From assembly GCA_947683425.1 (NCBI GenBank), contig CANTUQ010000003.1, forward strand, positions 434,001 to 498,000: a stretch of 64,000 nt of DNA, in the 5' to 3' direction. The notes beneath the pieces are model-generated. The model made no database searches, had not been told where the DNA came from, and worked only from the letters and a program-made list of their open reading frames with translations. How positions within the stretch are numbered: the first letter of the stretch is position 1; every line of letters starts with the position of its first letter. Both the position numbers and the translations under genes were made by a program. This document shows, piece by piece, positions 1 through 11,421 of the stretch. Source of the stretch: Excoecaria cochinchinensis (Eukaryota > Streptophyta > Magnoliopsida > Malpighiales > Euphorbiaceae).

Positions 1-480
1 ACTCTCTCCACTTGGCTTCCCGATATGCCTTCGTCACATACTTCTGCTCAAATTCTTGCTTGAAGAAATCCCAAGTCAACTCGGCTGGTCGCTGTGGATT
101 TTGTATCACAAGTTCCCACCAATCGTACGCTGACCCTTGTAGCAATGACACTGCACAAAGTACCCTCTGATCTGCAGGACATCTGATGTCTTGCAAAATC
201 CGGCCTACCCTCTTAAGCCAAAACTCGGCGACATTAGATTGATCCAAAGCAGTCCCATGAAAGTATTCTGCTCCTCTCTTTCTTAATAACTTGGTTGGAG
301 CCTTAGGAGCAGTCAACCTTTCCACTAATTGAAGTAACCCCTGCACTAAAGCTGAATTCTCTTAACCAAAACCCATACCAGGAACCTCTTCTTGCTGATG
401 CTGTGGATCAGGTTGCTCACCTCTCACTACACTCACACTACCAGCCGTCTCACCCACGTTCTCACTTAGATCAGACTCCA
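1..480 (-). pseudogene. Ty3/gypsy gag, 5' part, cut by window edge
   Basis: Reads on the minus strand from an ATG at 478-480 (MESDLSENVGE...) out of the left edge. It matches the gag layout of elements A, B and D in this window: the acidic start, then ...APTKLLRKRGAEYFHGTAL..., the conserved CPADQRVLCAVSLLQGSAYDWWELV block, and ELTWDFFKQEFEQKYVTKAYREAKW. An in-frame TAA near 363-365 interrupts it, so it is a pseudogene as it stands. A PBS and LTR lie immediately upstream (591-603, 608-3163), so this is the 5' end of a minus-strand element whose pol lies left of the window. Gag would form the virus-like particle; the zinc knuckle lies beyond the edge. Confidence 0.85.
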
Positions 481-590
481 TATAGACACTACACAAGATA
501 AGACACATCTGCATTAGGCAATGACACAAAACTGACTCTCATGCAAAGACTCAACAAAACAAACAACAATAACCAGAACCGCCTAAACCT

Positions 591-603
591 GGCTCTGATA
601 CCA
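591..603 (-). promoter_or_regulatory. Primer binding site, tRNA-iMet type
   Basis: The minus strand reads TGGTATCAGAGCC, the standard plant iMet primer site, four bases after the LTR end at 608. Positions 481-590 are the untranslated leader to gag. Parts of this leader recur at about 36050-36170 in the non-autonomous element. Confidence 0.9.
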
Positions 604-942
604 AAACTGTAACACCCCCACCATCGCCCCCGTTGGAAGGGCACCGGCGAGCGCGCTACCCGACGCTCACTCACAACATACATGCATACACTGAGCGGAA
701 GCAGGCCATAACATCCATAAACATAGCAAATCATAAATATCTCATATAATCAAAATATAGAGTAAGATACGATATAAAAAATATTACATCATAAACCTTA
801 CAAAGAGTTACAAGAGCCATTATACAAAAAAAATACTACATGCAAAAAGAATTATAGGAGGAGATAACAAAAACAACTCTACTCCTATGTGGCCGACTTG
901 CAGATGTGCGACACGAGCAATCTCAAAAAATCCTGTCACCTA

Positions 943-979
943 CACGGGATAAGAACCCGTGCTAAGCGATAACGCTTAG
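943..979 (-). other. Conserved double stem-loop in LTR (U5 side)
   Basis: Two adjacent perfect hairpins: CACGGG/CCCGTG (943-948, 956-961) and CTAAGCG/CGCTTAG (962-968, 973-979), followed by GTGGGG. The same pair occurs in nearly every gypsy LTR of the window at a similar distance from the LTR 3' end. Confidence 0.8.
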
Positions 980-1628
980 TGGGGAGGAAACAAAACACAA
1001 CAGAACACTATACAATAATATCATGCACTAATACCTAAATGCAAACATGCATCAACAATACAGAAACCACTAAAAATCAGAGGACAAAATTATTTACATA
1101 TATATCACGAATCCCTATATAAAATCAGAATTGAAAACAGAAAGCACGAAGCAAATACTTGAATCAAAATCACGCAATAACCAAACACTTCACTAAACTG
1201 TTCACACAATAGCCTGAATTTCAATGGCGGAGGATACGGGAACACGGCACGGGAGACCGAAGCCTCAAAAATAGTTTTAATACCCAAATGTAGCGCGAGA
1301 GACTAAAGTCTAAAACATTTTATCACTACACGAAAAATGACCATCTCGGAGGTCGGCAGAAAGACTAACAACCAACACGGGCAGCTGCACTCACTAACCT
1401 TTCTTAAGCATGCTTAATTATCCTTTACCTTGACACTTCAGGCTCAAGACACTTATTCTAAACAGTTAACACTAGACAATGTCATTAATCACTAACACAT
1501 GTCAAAACATTAATACATGAGTATAAAAATACAAAACATAACTTACGTAGTGTGAAAAGCCATACGAAACAGAAAGAAGAAAACATATAGGCGAAACAGG
1601 GCAAAATGGCAGGAAAAAGGGCTCACTG

Positions 1629-2075
1629 TCGCGATCGCGACTTGTGTCGCTCTCACAACAGTAACTGAGGGGAAGAAGGCTAGTCACGAGATGCATACAC
1701 AGTTGCGACTCGTGATAAGCCGCCTCACGCCCTCAAGAAAGAGGGGTCACGAGTCGTGCTCCTCCATCACGACTTGTGACGGGACTCGCATCGTGATGCT
1801 TGGCGGAGCTCAATGAGGGTCACGAGTCGTGATCCCCCATCATGACTCGTTACAAGACTCACGCGTCGTGATACTTTGTCACCACTCGTGACGGAGCTCT
1901 TCCACAAGAGAGAGTGGTCAAGAGTCGTGATCCCCCATTACGACTCGTGACGGGACTCACGCGTCGTGATGCTTGGTCACCACTCGTGACTCTCTCCTCA
2001 CATCACAGAAGAACAAACAATAGCTCGCTGCGCACGATAGTGCATAACGCGATGCTGTCGCGATCGCGACAGGAT
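1629..2075. repeat. CpG-rich inverted-repeat array (GTCACGAGTCGTGAC type)
   Basis: Repeated imperfect palindromes of the form GTCACGAGTCGTGA and TCACGACTCGTGAC, arranged as hairpin pairs with short spacers. Copies begin near 1684, 1747, 1820, 1879 and 1918. The block is flanked on both sides by the perfect palindrome GTCGCGATCGCGAC (about 1629 and 2058). It stands out from the AT-rich surroundings by its CpG content. Confidence 0.85.
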
Positions 2076-3163
2076 CGTGTTTTCCAATTCCCACAAAAAA
2101 CGCAGAACACACAGCTAAACCAAAACAAAACCATTTAACCCAACATCATTTAACATACAAAACATGCAAAATTCTTACCTCCACTGCTTCCGAAACATGC
2201 TCAACAACATAATTAATAAAATAATCAAACACTATAACTAGATTATCTCAATCATACACAATTCCAGAACTCATTTACATCACATGCTCATATACCTCCA
2301 TAGCACATGACCTTACAACAAAACACTAGCATATAAAGCCATATTCACTACCTCACTAACACATGCAAGTACACAAACATACTACTTAAATTTCCAGGAT
2401 TTAAACAACACAACCCACACATTAAACCCAAGATGAGAAATAAGGCAGATAACACCCAAACAACACAACAACGACAGAGCCCCCAAACCTCTTGTAGTCT
2501 AAATCCACCTGGTCTTTAATCTTGAACCTTCTCCTTGTCTTTGTTCTTCTTCTTGGCACTCGATTCTTGCACAAACCCAACAAAACTCACTTAAATCAAA
2601 CCCAAAAATTCTCCCAAACCAGAAAACAAAGACAAAGAAAAGAAGATGAAGAAGTCCAAAGTAAACCCAAGCACTTACCTTCAACAATCAGCCTATAAAC
2701 TCAGGAAACCCTCTCAAAACTTAGCAAACCAACTTAAGAAAAGAGGCAAAGCATACAAAATGAGAAAGAAAGGGAAGAGGGGAATGGGAATGGCAAGGAA
2801 GAGGAGTAACTTAGCTTCCTCGGGAAGCTTCCTACATTCTCTTCCCTCTTTCATCCTTTTTTATTTAATGCCCAACTACCCAAGCCATGAGTCATTTTCA
2901 TATTGGTTCCTTAATCCATCTTTGACTTATTCCTTCATGGCACCATGCACATAAACCGCTCAATAAAAGTCTTTTAACCCACTTACATCCTACTACCATA
3001 CACTACAAGAACATAATAACATTTCTCTTCTTAAAATACTTAATTAATTTCTTAGCAAATAATTCCTTAATATCCAAATTTTCCTCTTACACAAATTAGT
3101 AAAATACCCTTAATTACCAACTTACCACGTAGATTCTGACCAGGCACTTTTTGGGTTGTTACA

Positions 3164-3417
3164 GATATTGAATATGATATTATGGATAAGGTGTTCCTAA
3201 CAGTATCTCCATGGTATAAGGTACTTCGGTTAGGAATGAGAGGAAGATGTTGTCCACGGTTCATTAGTCCATACGAAGTCCTATAAAGAATCGGCCCTGT
3301 AGCATATCGTTTCCACTGAATTTGGCTAAACTTCATGATGTGTTTCATGTATCCATGCTGCAAAGATATCATTCGAATGAGTCGCATATTCTCCCGGTAC
3401 AGGATATACGAGTTTAG
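3164..3417 (+). pseudogene. Gypsy integrase C-terminal remnant (plus strand)
   Basis: Plus-strand reading gives ...DKVFLTVSPWYKVLRLG..., ...PRFISPYEVL*RIGPVAYRF, then after a frameshift LNLAKLHDVFHVSMLQRYHS.... This is the GPY/F module and the HDVFHVSMLRRY block seen in the other integrases here. At least one stop and one frameshift are present, and the chromodomain is missing. It is followed within a few bases by an LTR start (3421), so it looks like the pol end of a plus-strand element with a deletion across the chromodomain and polypurine tract. Confidence 0.8.
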
Positions 3418-3420
3418 TTA

Positions 3421-6062
3421 TGTAATGGCCCAAATTGCCATAGATGGCATATAATGGCTTGAACACTGGCATCGTATCGATCAGTGAATTCTATAGAGTG
3501 TATAGTATAGTTTGGGTGTTAAAATACCTGTAATTATTCCTTGAAATTCAGTGGTGTTATAAAATTAAATGTGTTAGGGCTAGGGAAGCCCAGGGATGGG
3601 TGACCTCCAGGGAACCCAGAAAAGAAAAATATTTTATTGGATCATTGAAAAGTGCAAGTTATAAGGAGTCTAGTGGTATAATTTGGAATTAAAATAAGGT
3701 CAAATAGTTCCCTAAAAGACAAACATAAGATAGCCTCTAGTTCGGTTCAATAGTAACTAAGGGTTTGACCGAACTTGGACCGAATTTTCCAAAATAGTAA
3801 ATGACCTCTAAAAATTATTTTGAAGGCATAGATAGACTCTAAATAATATTTATGAATTTTTAGTAGTGAAAAATAAAGTTTTCGGTGACACTAGAAAATT
3901 AGTAAATCGGACCGATTTAATTGAACAGAACCAGATAGGGACCCTGATTGAGATGAAATCAAGGTTAAATAAGCTATAAAGAGTTAAAATAAGGTCAAGG
4001 ATGAAAAGTGAGCCAAACCGGTTCAACTAGTGAATCGGACCGGTCGGACTAGTTGACCGTGGTTTGACTAGTTTGATCGGATTCTAAATTGAGATATGGA
4101 GCTCAGAAAAATTTTCTAAAAGTATGGATTTGCTATAAATCATATGAAGAATCATATACTAGTGAAAAATAAATTTTACGGTGAGACAGAAAATTGAGTT
4201 ATCGAATTGGTAAGAAATTATCGGACCGAGAAACGGTCTCCGATTAACCTAAAATTTTATGTGGAGGCTAAATTATATATTTTAAGAATTACGGAACTGA
4301 TTTTGGAAAGAATTAAGCTTGGGAATTGTGAGAAATTATTTTGGGTTGAAAAATGGGCTTAAATTACCTAATTGGGCTTTTGGGTTGGCCCAAATTGGTT
4401 GGGCCATGGCTTGGCCCATTAGGTGAGGCTATATAAAGGCTGAAACATTAGATTTTCTAGAAAATTCCCTAAAAATACAGCAGGCTCCTCCCTCTCTTCC
4501 TTGGCTAAATTGAACTCTTCATCCTCTATGGATTTTCTTTATTTCTCTTCCATGGTTCGCACCAAATCCAACCATCCCAAGTAATTTCCAGCCTCTCTTT
4601 TCAATTAGGGTTGTCTCTAAATCTCATTTGAAGTGAAAGAAGTGGGAAAAAGTAAGTGGAAAATTTTATGTGTCAAATTGTGGTATGTAAAGTTGATGTT
4701 TTTAAATTGGTTTAAAGGTTAAAATAGGTATTTTAGGTTGTTTAGTATGTTTATGTAATTATATTGCAAAAAGCAAGTAAATTTATAGTAGTTTCTTTAA
4801 TGTTTATATTTAGCCACTTAAGGAATATAAGGAAAGTCATGGTGTTTTAAGGAGCTAAGGTAAGGAAAGGATTTTTAAGATGTAGAAAAGAAGAAAATAA
4901 GATTAGTGGATGCAATATCCTTCTTTTTCTATTGATTAAGTATGATTTTAGGCTATGTTTATATGGCATGTGTGTCATAAATGTATAGTAAATTGAAATA
5001 AACCTTATAATCATCTTGAGGATGTTAAAAATGATGATTTGAATACTTAAAATAAGAAGAAATAAATTGTATGCTATAGACATAGTGGAGGCCGAATGGT
5101 ATATTAGGGTATACCTAAGTATATTTTGTGATTAAATGTAAATTAATGGTATAAACATGTAAATTCAGGTGTAGCCTAACTTAACTAATGATAAATGAGT
5201 GAAAAATAAAATTGAAGGAAAAGATGATGGTTAGGCCGAATGGTATGTAAGGTATAACATGGTGTATTTGTATCTTCAATGATAAATAAGTATGTATTCA
5301 TGATAATTAGCATGCGATCTAATGGTATAAAGGTTAAATGGAAGAAAAAGAATTATGGATGAAATGTCATAAGCTTGGCCGAATGTTTTCTTCAGGGATT
5401 TTAATGTGTAAGTGAATAATTAAATTAATTTAAGTACATAGAATGAATGTATAATTAAAATGGAGGATATACTAATTTATTTGGAATTTTTAGATTAATA
5501 ATGAATATAATTTATTTTGAAATTGTGTTACGTAATAAGTAAAATTATGGTATATGTTGTGGTTACGTAAAGTAATGACATAAATAAGATTTGAATAAAT
5601 AATAAGTAAAATTAAATTGAATTTAATCGAAAAGAAATTAAGTATATGAATGATAGTGTAATAATTGAATAATATGAAATGATTATGGGTAATATTGTGA
5701 TAAGTATGGCTATAATGAAATAATTATGATTATTATAAAATGAATATGGTTATGGAATTAAATGTGTTATGATTGTCATAAAATTAAAGTATGATTGAAA
5801 ATATGTATGTTAGTGACATGGCACGGTGCCTGTTATATTGTGTTATTGTGATAAAGGAAAGTGTATTGGAAATTAAATGTACGTATATGATTATGTTTAT
5901 AAAAGAAATGATTATGTGCCCTTAGTATATTGGTTGTGAAATCACTAAGTGTAGGATATAATTGGCTAGCCATAAGGACTATATTGTACCGCGGTAAGGA
6001 GTCATGACACCTCGCAATAGTGGACCGGTGACTGTCTACTCATAAGTGTCATAGTGTTAAAA
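3421..6062 (+). repeat. Truncated plus-strand gypsy LTR
   Basis: Starts TGTAATGGCCCAAATT, the same family as the fragment at 50680-50820 and related to the LTR at 57371-60887 (shared TGGCTAGCCA and ACCGCGGT segments). It has a cluster of TGGGCY motifs (4354-4418) and a TATA box at 4429-4439, then a pyrimidine-rich leader and a donor-like AGTAAGTGG at 4651. The right end is lost near 6062, where similarity to the LTR family stops; I see no TGTTACA terminus. The right boundary is approximate. Confidence 0.7.
4354..4439 (+). promoter_or_regulatory. Site II (TGGGCY) cluster plus TATA box in LTR
   Basis: TGGGCT at 4354 and 4373, GGCCCA at 4387 and 4413, and TGGGCC at 4400 give five Site II elements in about 65 bp. 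They are followed by CTATATAAAGG at 4429-4439. In plant genes, Site II elements near a TATA box are bound by TCP factors in dividing cells. That this LTR is regulated that way is inference. Confidence 0.6.
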
Positions 6063-7231
6063 GTTAAAATTTAAATGTTGTTAGGTTTCATCGCAATAAT
6101 TCAAATTAAGCGCAGTAATATATAAAACGATACCCAAACAGGATCCATGTAATTAAATTGATTCAAAAGGACGGATAAAGATTTACCAACCTTTTTCAAC
6201 GCCGAAAAGTCAAAATTAACTCCTTAATTCGGACTACAGGCACTGTTCTAATCACAAATGCCCTCTACTGGTATCCACACGCACGACCCGACGAACAAAA
6301 AATTGCAGGAGTGCTAGCTACCTATCTTGGCATTGGATTTTTTTTTACGTTTTCTTTCACAAAGAAAAAGATGGCTTGGGTTTCTTACATTTTTCAATGC
6401 AAAAAAGTCAAAATTAACTCCTTAATTCGGACTATAGGCGCTGCTCTAATCACGAATGCCCTCTACCAATATCCAAATGCACGACCCGATGAACAGAAAA
6501 TAGCAAGAGTGCTAGCTACCTATCTTGCGACTGGCTTTTTGTTTACATTTTCTTTCACAAAGAAAAAGACGGCTAGGGTTTCTTATCTCACTCAAAAATG
6601 GTAGCCACTCTTATTCAATTAGAAAAACGAAATTAAGGTTAGGTCTCTAATCAACATATATCCATATATATATATGTATAAATTTAAACCCTAAAGAGAT
6701 AAATTAGGGATATTATCTCTTATTCAAAATAAGAAATATATATATATATATACCAAGGATGCCACAGGATCAAAGGGTATATCTAAAACTAACACACATC
6801 AACGAATATCTACGAATGGATTTCACAACTTGAAACTAAAAATGCAATGCAAAAATAATTCAAAAGGAACACAACCAAGAAGATACTGGCAGTAGATCAA
6901 CCGGGATAGCAAAAAGCTATATTCCATTTAGGGGTCAAAGCTATTTAAGCTGATATACCTTCAAGATTGTTTAAAATATGCAGACAATATTTCTGATGTA
7001 CCAGATCAGCTTAAGCCGCAAGTACAAAGCATACTTATGAATGCAAAAACAATTGGTTAGAAATATATATATATATATATGTATATATTGAAATAGTAAT
7101 ACAAATTATAGAAACTGTAAGGTACAAAGGCTCAACACACGAGCTACACTTTCAAGTTTTGAAATATAATAATTACAAAGTTTTCTTGAGATAACCATGC
7201 AGCTCAAGATTACAACGGTTAATGCTCAATA
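6063..7231. other. Unassigned AT-rich stretch between LTR relics
   Basis: No gene or LTR recognised. It contains a 198-bp tandem duplication (6191-6598) and TA-rich microsatellites at about 6657-6680, 6731-6752 and 7056-7083. It lies between the truncated LTR at 3421-6062 and the LTR start at 7232. Confidence 0.6.
6191..6598 (+). repeat. 198-bp tandem duplication with open reading frame
   Basis: Two copies, 6191-6388 and 6389 to about 6590, offset by exactly 198 bp (66 codons). The plus frame is open from 6179 to the stop at 6602-6604, so both units are read in frame. Each gives a peptide with VKINSLIRT, ITNALY, ARPDEQKIA and VLATYL, ending FTFSFTKKK. I recognise no protein family. The minus strand contains AAACCCTAGCCG-like text common in plant 5' UTRs, so this may be duplicated non-coding DNA that happens to be open. 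Confidence 0.7.
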
Positions 7232-7735
7232 TGTAATGGCCTGAAATATACCCTAGTAGCTAATTGGATCATTTAAGGTAGTTGGGATGATATTGTATTG
7301 AGTATGTTAATTAAGGACTTAAGAGTAAGCTAATGGAGGACTCAATTGAACAAATGAAATAAGTTAAGTGGCTCATTAGTACTTGTGCAAGATTCATTAC
7401 TAAGTGGTATTAATTAAATTAACTAAGTGAATTAAGTCTATTGAGGATTAAGGTAAGAATGGCAGATTTGAAGAAGAGGAAGTGGAGTCCACGTGTGGCT
7501 TAGTGGCTTTGCAAAGCTGCTCAAGCCATGCAATATAAGGCTTGTTAGAGAGAGAAAGTCCTTGAGTTGCATGTGTTTTTAGCCACTCTCTTTCCTCTCA
7601 AAATCTGCTTCTTCTTCTTCCTACCCGTGTGGCTTTAAGGGAAAAATCTGTCAAATTTTGAGTTTTATGGCTGCTTAAATTTAGATTCTGAATTTTAGTA
7701 AGGTAACTGGATTCTTCTTCATCTTCAGCTCCTTC
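7232..7735 (+). repeat. Plus-strand gypsy LTR 5' fragment
   Basis: Starts TGTAATGGCCTGAAATATACCC and resembles the starts at 49214 and 50821, with a shared ...TATACCCTAG or ...TACACCCTAG segment. It has a TATA-like CAATATAAGG near 7530 and a donor-like AAGGTAACTGG near 7700. It is interrupted at 7736 by the left LTR of element A. The remainder was not found in the window. Confidence 0.65.
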
Positions 7736-8837
7736 TGTAAGACCCCCTTCCCATACGTAGGAGAACCCATCTGCAAGGGAGTGAGAACCCGTATGAGTAG
7801 AGGTGTCACCAAGCAAAATGATACAATAGCATTCATTCACATAATATAAACAAACATGTATACAGTGGAAACTAAAACTTTAAAACCAAACTGATCATTC
7901 ATAGATGGAATAATAATATTCAATACATAACTGTTCTGATATTACCAAAATTATTACATCTTTCAGAGTTACAAAGCGGAAGCTAAACAAAAGACTAAAT
8001 ACAATGAGAGTTACTATTACAAAAAGAATCGTAAAACAAAAAGAAGCTAAGTCCTATCAATAATCCCACTATGTTGGCTTGACTTGCAGCGACTCTCCCA
8101 AAAGCTATACAACTTCTGCACCTGCAGGGATGAAACACCCGTGCTAAGCGATAACGCTTAGTGGGGAAACAAACAACAATAATATGGATGGCCATTCACA
8201 ATGGTCGTCGAGGAAAAACACATACATAATGGCATAAGCTGAATATCATAAGATATAATCATAAACAAATCACAATCATTTGCATTCAGACGTTCATAAT
8301 CACATTTATATGCCAACTGATTCATATGCTCATACTCATAGTTATTCGGATTCACATTCTGATAACACAACGAAATATAACACCTTCTCATAAGTATAAT
8401 AGAATGAATCACAACACTTGCTGACTCACAGTAATGGATAATGAGTGAACGCATGGCGGTACCTTACGGGTACGAATCAAAAAGCAATATCACATTTTCT
8501 CATTTCAAAACACTTAACAAAGGGGATCTTAAATAAGATCCAAACACATTGAGGTTCGCGAGGAACCAAACAGGGACCTGATCAGGGTCCAGAATAGAAC
8601 TGAGGGCTGCAGCTACTAAACTCTATTAGGCATGGCTAACTATCCACTTGTTTTACTCTAGCAGGTTATGCATAATTCATCAAATCACATTTATATAATT
8701 CATAGAATTATCCATGCATAATACATCCAACTATATTCATATACTTCATAAAATAGTCTAAGAACAAACCTAAAAGCATCACAAGTTCAGAAATTAAACA
8801 TCGGACTCACAAAAAGAAAACTCAAATTGAAGCCAGG

Positions 8838-9175
8838 GGTGTCGCGCTCGCAATAGAGGCAAAACTGGCCCACCTGTCATGATCGTGCGGAGACAGAAGC
8901 ACATCTCATTGTCGTGCTCGTGACAATGAGCGGCCAATAAAGTCTTTCGCACTAGCGCATAGGCATGTGCTCGCGACAGGGGATTGCCCTATCTACTCGG
9001 CAGCCGAGCACTCTGTCGCGCTCCCGACAAGCGTCACACTCACGATAGAGAGCTCTCGTTGCGACCGCTCGGCAGCCTAGTCCGCTTGGCCTCGCAAATC
9101 CGCTTGGCCTCGCACAAGGGCTGAATTCACTGAGCTCTGTCACGACCTTGCGACATTGTCGCACTCGCGACAGAG
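8838..9175. repeat. CpG-rich palindrome array (TGTCGCG...CGCGACA type)
   Basis: Repeated variants of TGTCGCGCTCGCGACA and GTCGTGCTCGTGAC near 8839, 8877, 8911, 8967, 9014, 9037 and 9156. They are set in otherwise AT-rich LTR DNA, at the same relative place as the arrays in the other gypsy LTRs. Confidence 0.75.
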
Positions 9176-9659
9176 TTGTGATTTCCAGCTCTTACGTGGT
9201 TTTTTGCATAATTTCTCACTTCCAAAACACCCAAACCTCCAACCTCAAACACAAATCAACCCAAACTTCATCTTACCTCAAATCAATATTCCCATCATCA
9301 CAAATAACATAAAACAAAACTTAAATCAACAATTAAAACAATCAAAAATCATGGATTAACATAATAAAACTCTCAAGAACAACAAACCCAGAAAATTTCA
9401 GCAAAGTTCATCAAACTTAAAAATTTGCCCAATAATTCAACATTCATGCTTAGCAACTTGAATCAAACCAAGACCCATAACATTAGCACTAAAATAAACC
9501 ACATCAAACCTCAACTTTTCTAAAATTTCATTCAACATGCAAAAATCACAAAAATGCACAAATTCAAATAAATCCCAAACCTGAAATTCCTATGCCCCGA
9601 ATGGCAAGCTCCGCTCTGACTCGCCTTCTCTTTTCCCTTGGGATCTCGAGTAAGCGCTT

Positions 9660-9767
9660 CTAAACCCGGAAAACCCAAGAATCACACAACACACCAAAAA
9701 CTCTAAGTTAAGAACACATCTACAAATCAAGAAAGAGAAGATGAAGAAGAAGAGAAAACTCACTAAC
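9660..9767 (-). other. Putative leader mini-intron in LTR
   Basis: The minus strand has a GTTAGTG donor (from 9767) and a pyrimidine/AT-rich run ending CCGGGTTTAG (to 9660), 108 nt apart. It lies about 170 bp downstream of the TATA box. The same donor-acceptor spacing recurs in other LTRs (see the finding). No RNA evidence is available here. Confidence 0.45.
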
Positions 9768-10148
9768 TTAGCAATAAAGCTCTTGAGATTTACCAAGATC
9801 CACCAGCAAATCAACCAAGAAAAGAAGAATTAAGGTGTAGTAAGAGGAAGAGGAAGAAAGAATAAGTAATAGAGGGAAGGAGGAAGAGATCGGGAGAGCT
9901 TGGGCAGATTTTTGCTCTCTCTTTCTCTCTCCTCTCTTTATATACCCCTTCTCAATTTTTCCTTGCCACATGTCACCTTGAGATTGGTGGGTTTTGATAA
10001 TTCACACCCTACACCCATGCAAGACACCACACATAAGACCAACCCTTACTAATTCACACACAACTCCCCTATAGTCATGCACACACTATTAAGACCCAAA
10101 TACTCATATCCTAATACAATACATGCACCCATACTATAATAAAACCCA

Positions 10149-11288
10149 CTAAACATGCATATTACCCAAACTACCCTTAACGCATGCCAAAACTCTCACA
10201 CATGCACACATACACTTGGCTTCACACATGGCTGAAACTACTAGGGGGAGAACGGGGTGTGACAACTCTCCCCTACTAACAGGAATTTCGTCCTCGAAAT
10301 TCTCACCGTAATTGAACAACTGTGGGTACTGAATCCTGATCGTCGCCACTGGTTCCCAAGTCGCTTACTCGACTCCATGATGTTGCCAAAGAACCTTAAC
10401 CAGAGGAACTTGTTTACTTCTCAACTGTCTTACTTTTCGAGCTATAATGGCTTTCAGCTCCTCATCATATGAATAATATGGCTGAATCCAAAAATCTTGA
10501 ACTAATAACACATACGACGGATCCGATCTATACCGACGAAGCATGGAGACATGAAAAACATCATGCATCCTAGCCAACACTATCGGTAAAGCCAACCTAT
10601 AGGCTACTAGACCAACTTTCTCCAAAACCTTGAAAGGCCCAATGAACCGAGGACTAAGTTTGCCTTTCTTACCAAATCGCAATACTTTCCTCCAAGGTGA
10701 AACTTTAAGGAAAAGTTTGTCCCCGATCTCAAATTGGATATCCTTTCTCTTCAGATTAGCGTAGGATCTCTACCTTTCCTTAGCCACTTTCAGATTTTGC
10801 TGCACAACTCTAATCTTCTCCTCTGTATCCTTAATCATCTCGGGCCCAATAAAAGATTGCTCGGTTAACTCTGTCAAACAAATTGGAGTCCTACACGGTC
10901 GACCATACAAAGCTTCAAAGGGTGACATCCCAATACTCGACTGATAGCTATTATTGTAGGCAAACTCCATAAGTCGTACATACTTATCCCAGCTGCCAGA
11001 AAAGTCCAAAGCATAAGCCCAAAGCATATCCTCCAAAATCTGGATAACCCGCTCGGACTGACCATCTGTCTGAGGATGAAATGTTGTGCTGAAATTCAAC
11101 TTGGTACCCAAAGCGCCCTGTAATTCCTTCCAAAACATAGATGTGAACCTTGGATGCCGATCTAACCCTATAGACAGTGGCACTCCATGTAGTCGAACTA
11201 CTTCATCCACATACATATTGGCCAACTTATCCATTGAATAGTCCATTATAATCGGCACAAAATGAGCTGACTTCGTAAGCCGATCCAC
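10149..11288 (-). pseudogene. Element A integrase core, GPY/F module and chromodomain (broken)
   Basis: Residues from 11288 down: DRLTKSAHF, LSIGLDRHPRFTS (the second catalytic block reads GLDRHPR where B and C have VSDRDPR), FHPQTDGQSERVIQ with the catalytic Glu, the AYNNSYQSSIGM...LYGRPCRTP block, then a second frame with KLSPRFIGPFKVLEKVGLVAYRLALP and HDVFHVSMLRRYRSDPS, and finally ARKVRQLRSKQVPLVKVLWQHHGVE, a Del/Tekay chromodomain. Frame changes near 10360 and 10690-10770 break it. The last frame runs through the polypurine tract into the LTR to 10149. Integrase would join element DNA to the chromosome, and the chromodomain is thought to guide it to heterochromatin. Confidence 0.85.
10265..10285 (-). 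other. Polypurine tract of element A
   Basis: The minus strand reads GTAGGGGAGAGT immediately before the 3' LTR start TGTCACACC. It is preceded by the conserved TTTCGAGGACGAAATT segment found in all gypsy elements here. It is the expected plus-strand primer for reverse transcription. Confidence 0.85.
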
Positions 11289-11421
11289 AACAACCCAAAT
11301 CGAATCAAGCTTCCTCTAAGTCACTGGAAAACCGACACGAAATTAATGGCAATATAATCCCATTTCCACATAGGAACGGATAAAGGAGTGAGCAATCCCG
11401 AAGGGACTTGTTGCTCAGCCT

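Larger units (their letters stand above)
608..3163 (-). repeat. 5' LTR of left-edge gypsy element (2.56 kb)
   Basis: In element sense it starts TGTAACAACCC (from 3163) and ends GGGGGTGTTACA (at 608), directly before the PBS. Within it, in element sense, I see: a putative mini-intron 2678-2566 (donor AAG|GTAAGTG, acceptor TTTGTGCAAG); an AGGTTTGGGG block near 2490; a CpG-rich inverted-repeat array 1629-2075; a palindrome TTAAGCATGCTTAA near 1405; short stems near 1310-1360; and a double stem-loop 979-943. The flank at 3164 is a plus-strand gypsy relic. The matching target-site duplication would be left of the window. Confidence 0.85.
7736..10264 (-). repeat. 3' LTR of element A (2.53 kb)
   Basis: In element sense it starts TGTCACACCCCG at 10264, right after the polypurine tract, and ends near 7736 (TGTAAGACCCCC on the plus strand, expected TGTAACACCCCC). 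A TATA box (GGTATATAAAG) lies at about 9948-9937, giving a U3 of roughly 350 bp and a long R-U5. It then has a putative mini-intron 9767-9660, TTCAGGTTTGGGA near 9583, a CpG palindrome array 9175-8838, a GGTACCTTACGGGTAC stem at 8457, and a double stem-loop around 8161-8130. Confidence 0.85.

Noticed and set aside
2646..2954. Lysine-rich 102-codon frame
   Set aside because: Lies antisense across the LTR leader and mini-intron; purine-rich sequence explains its composition.
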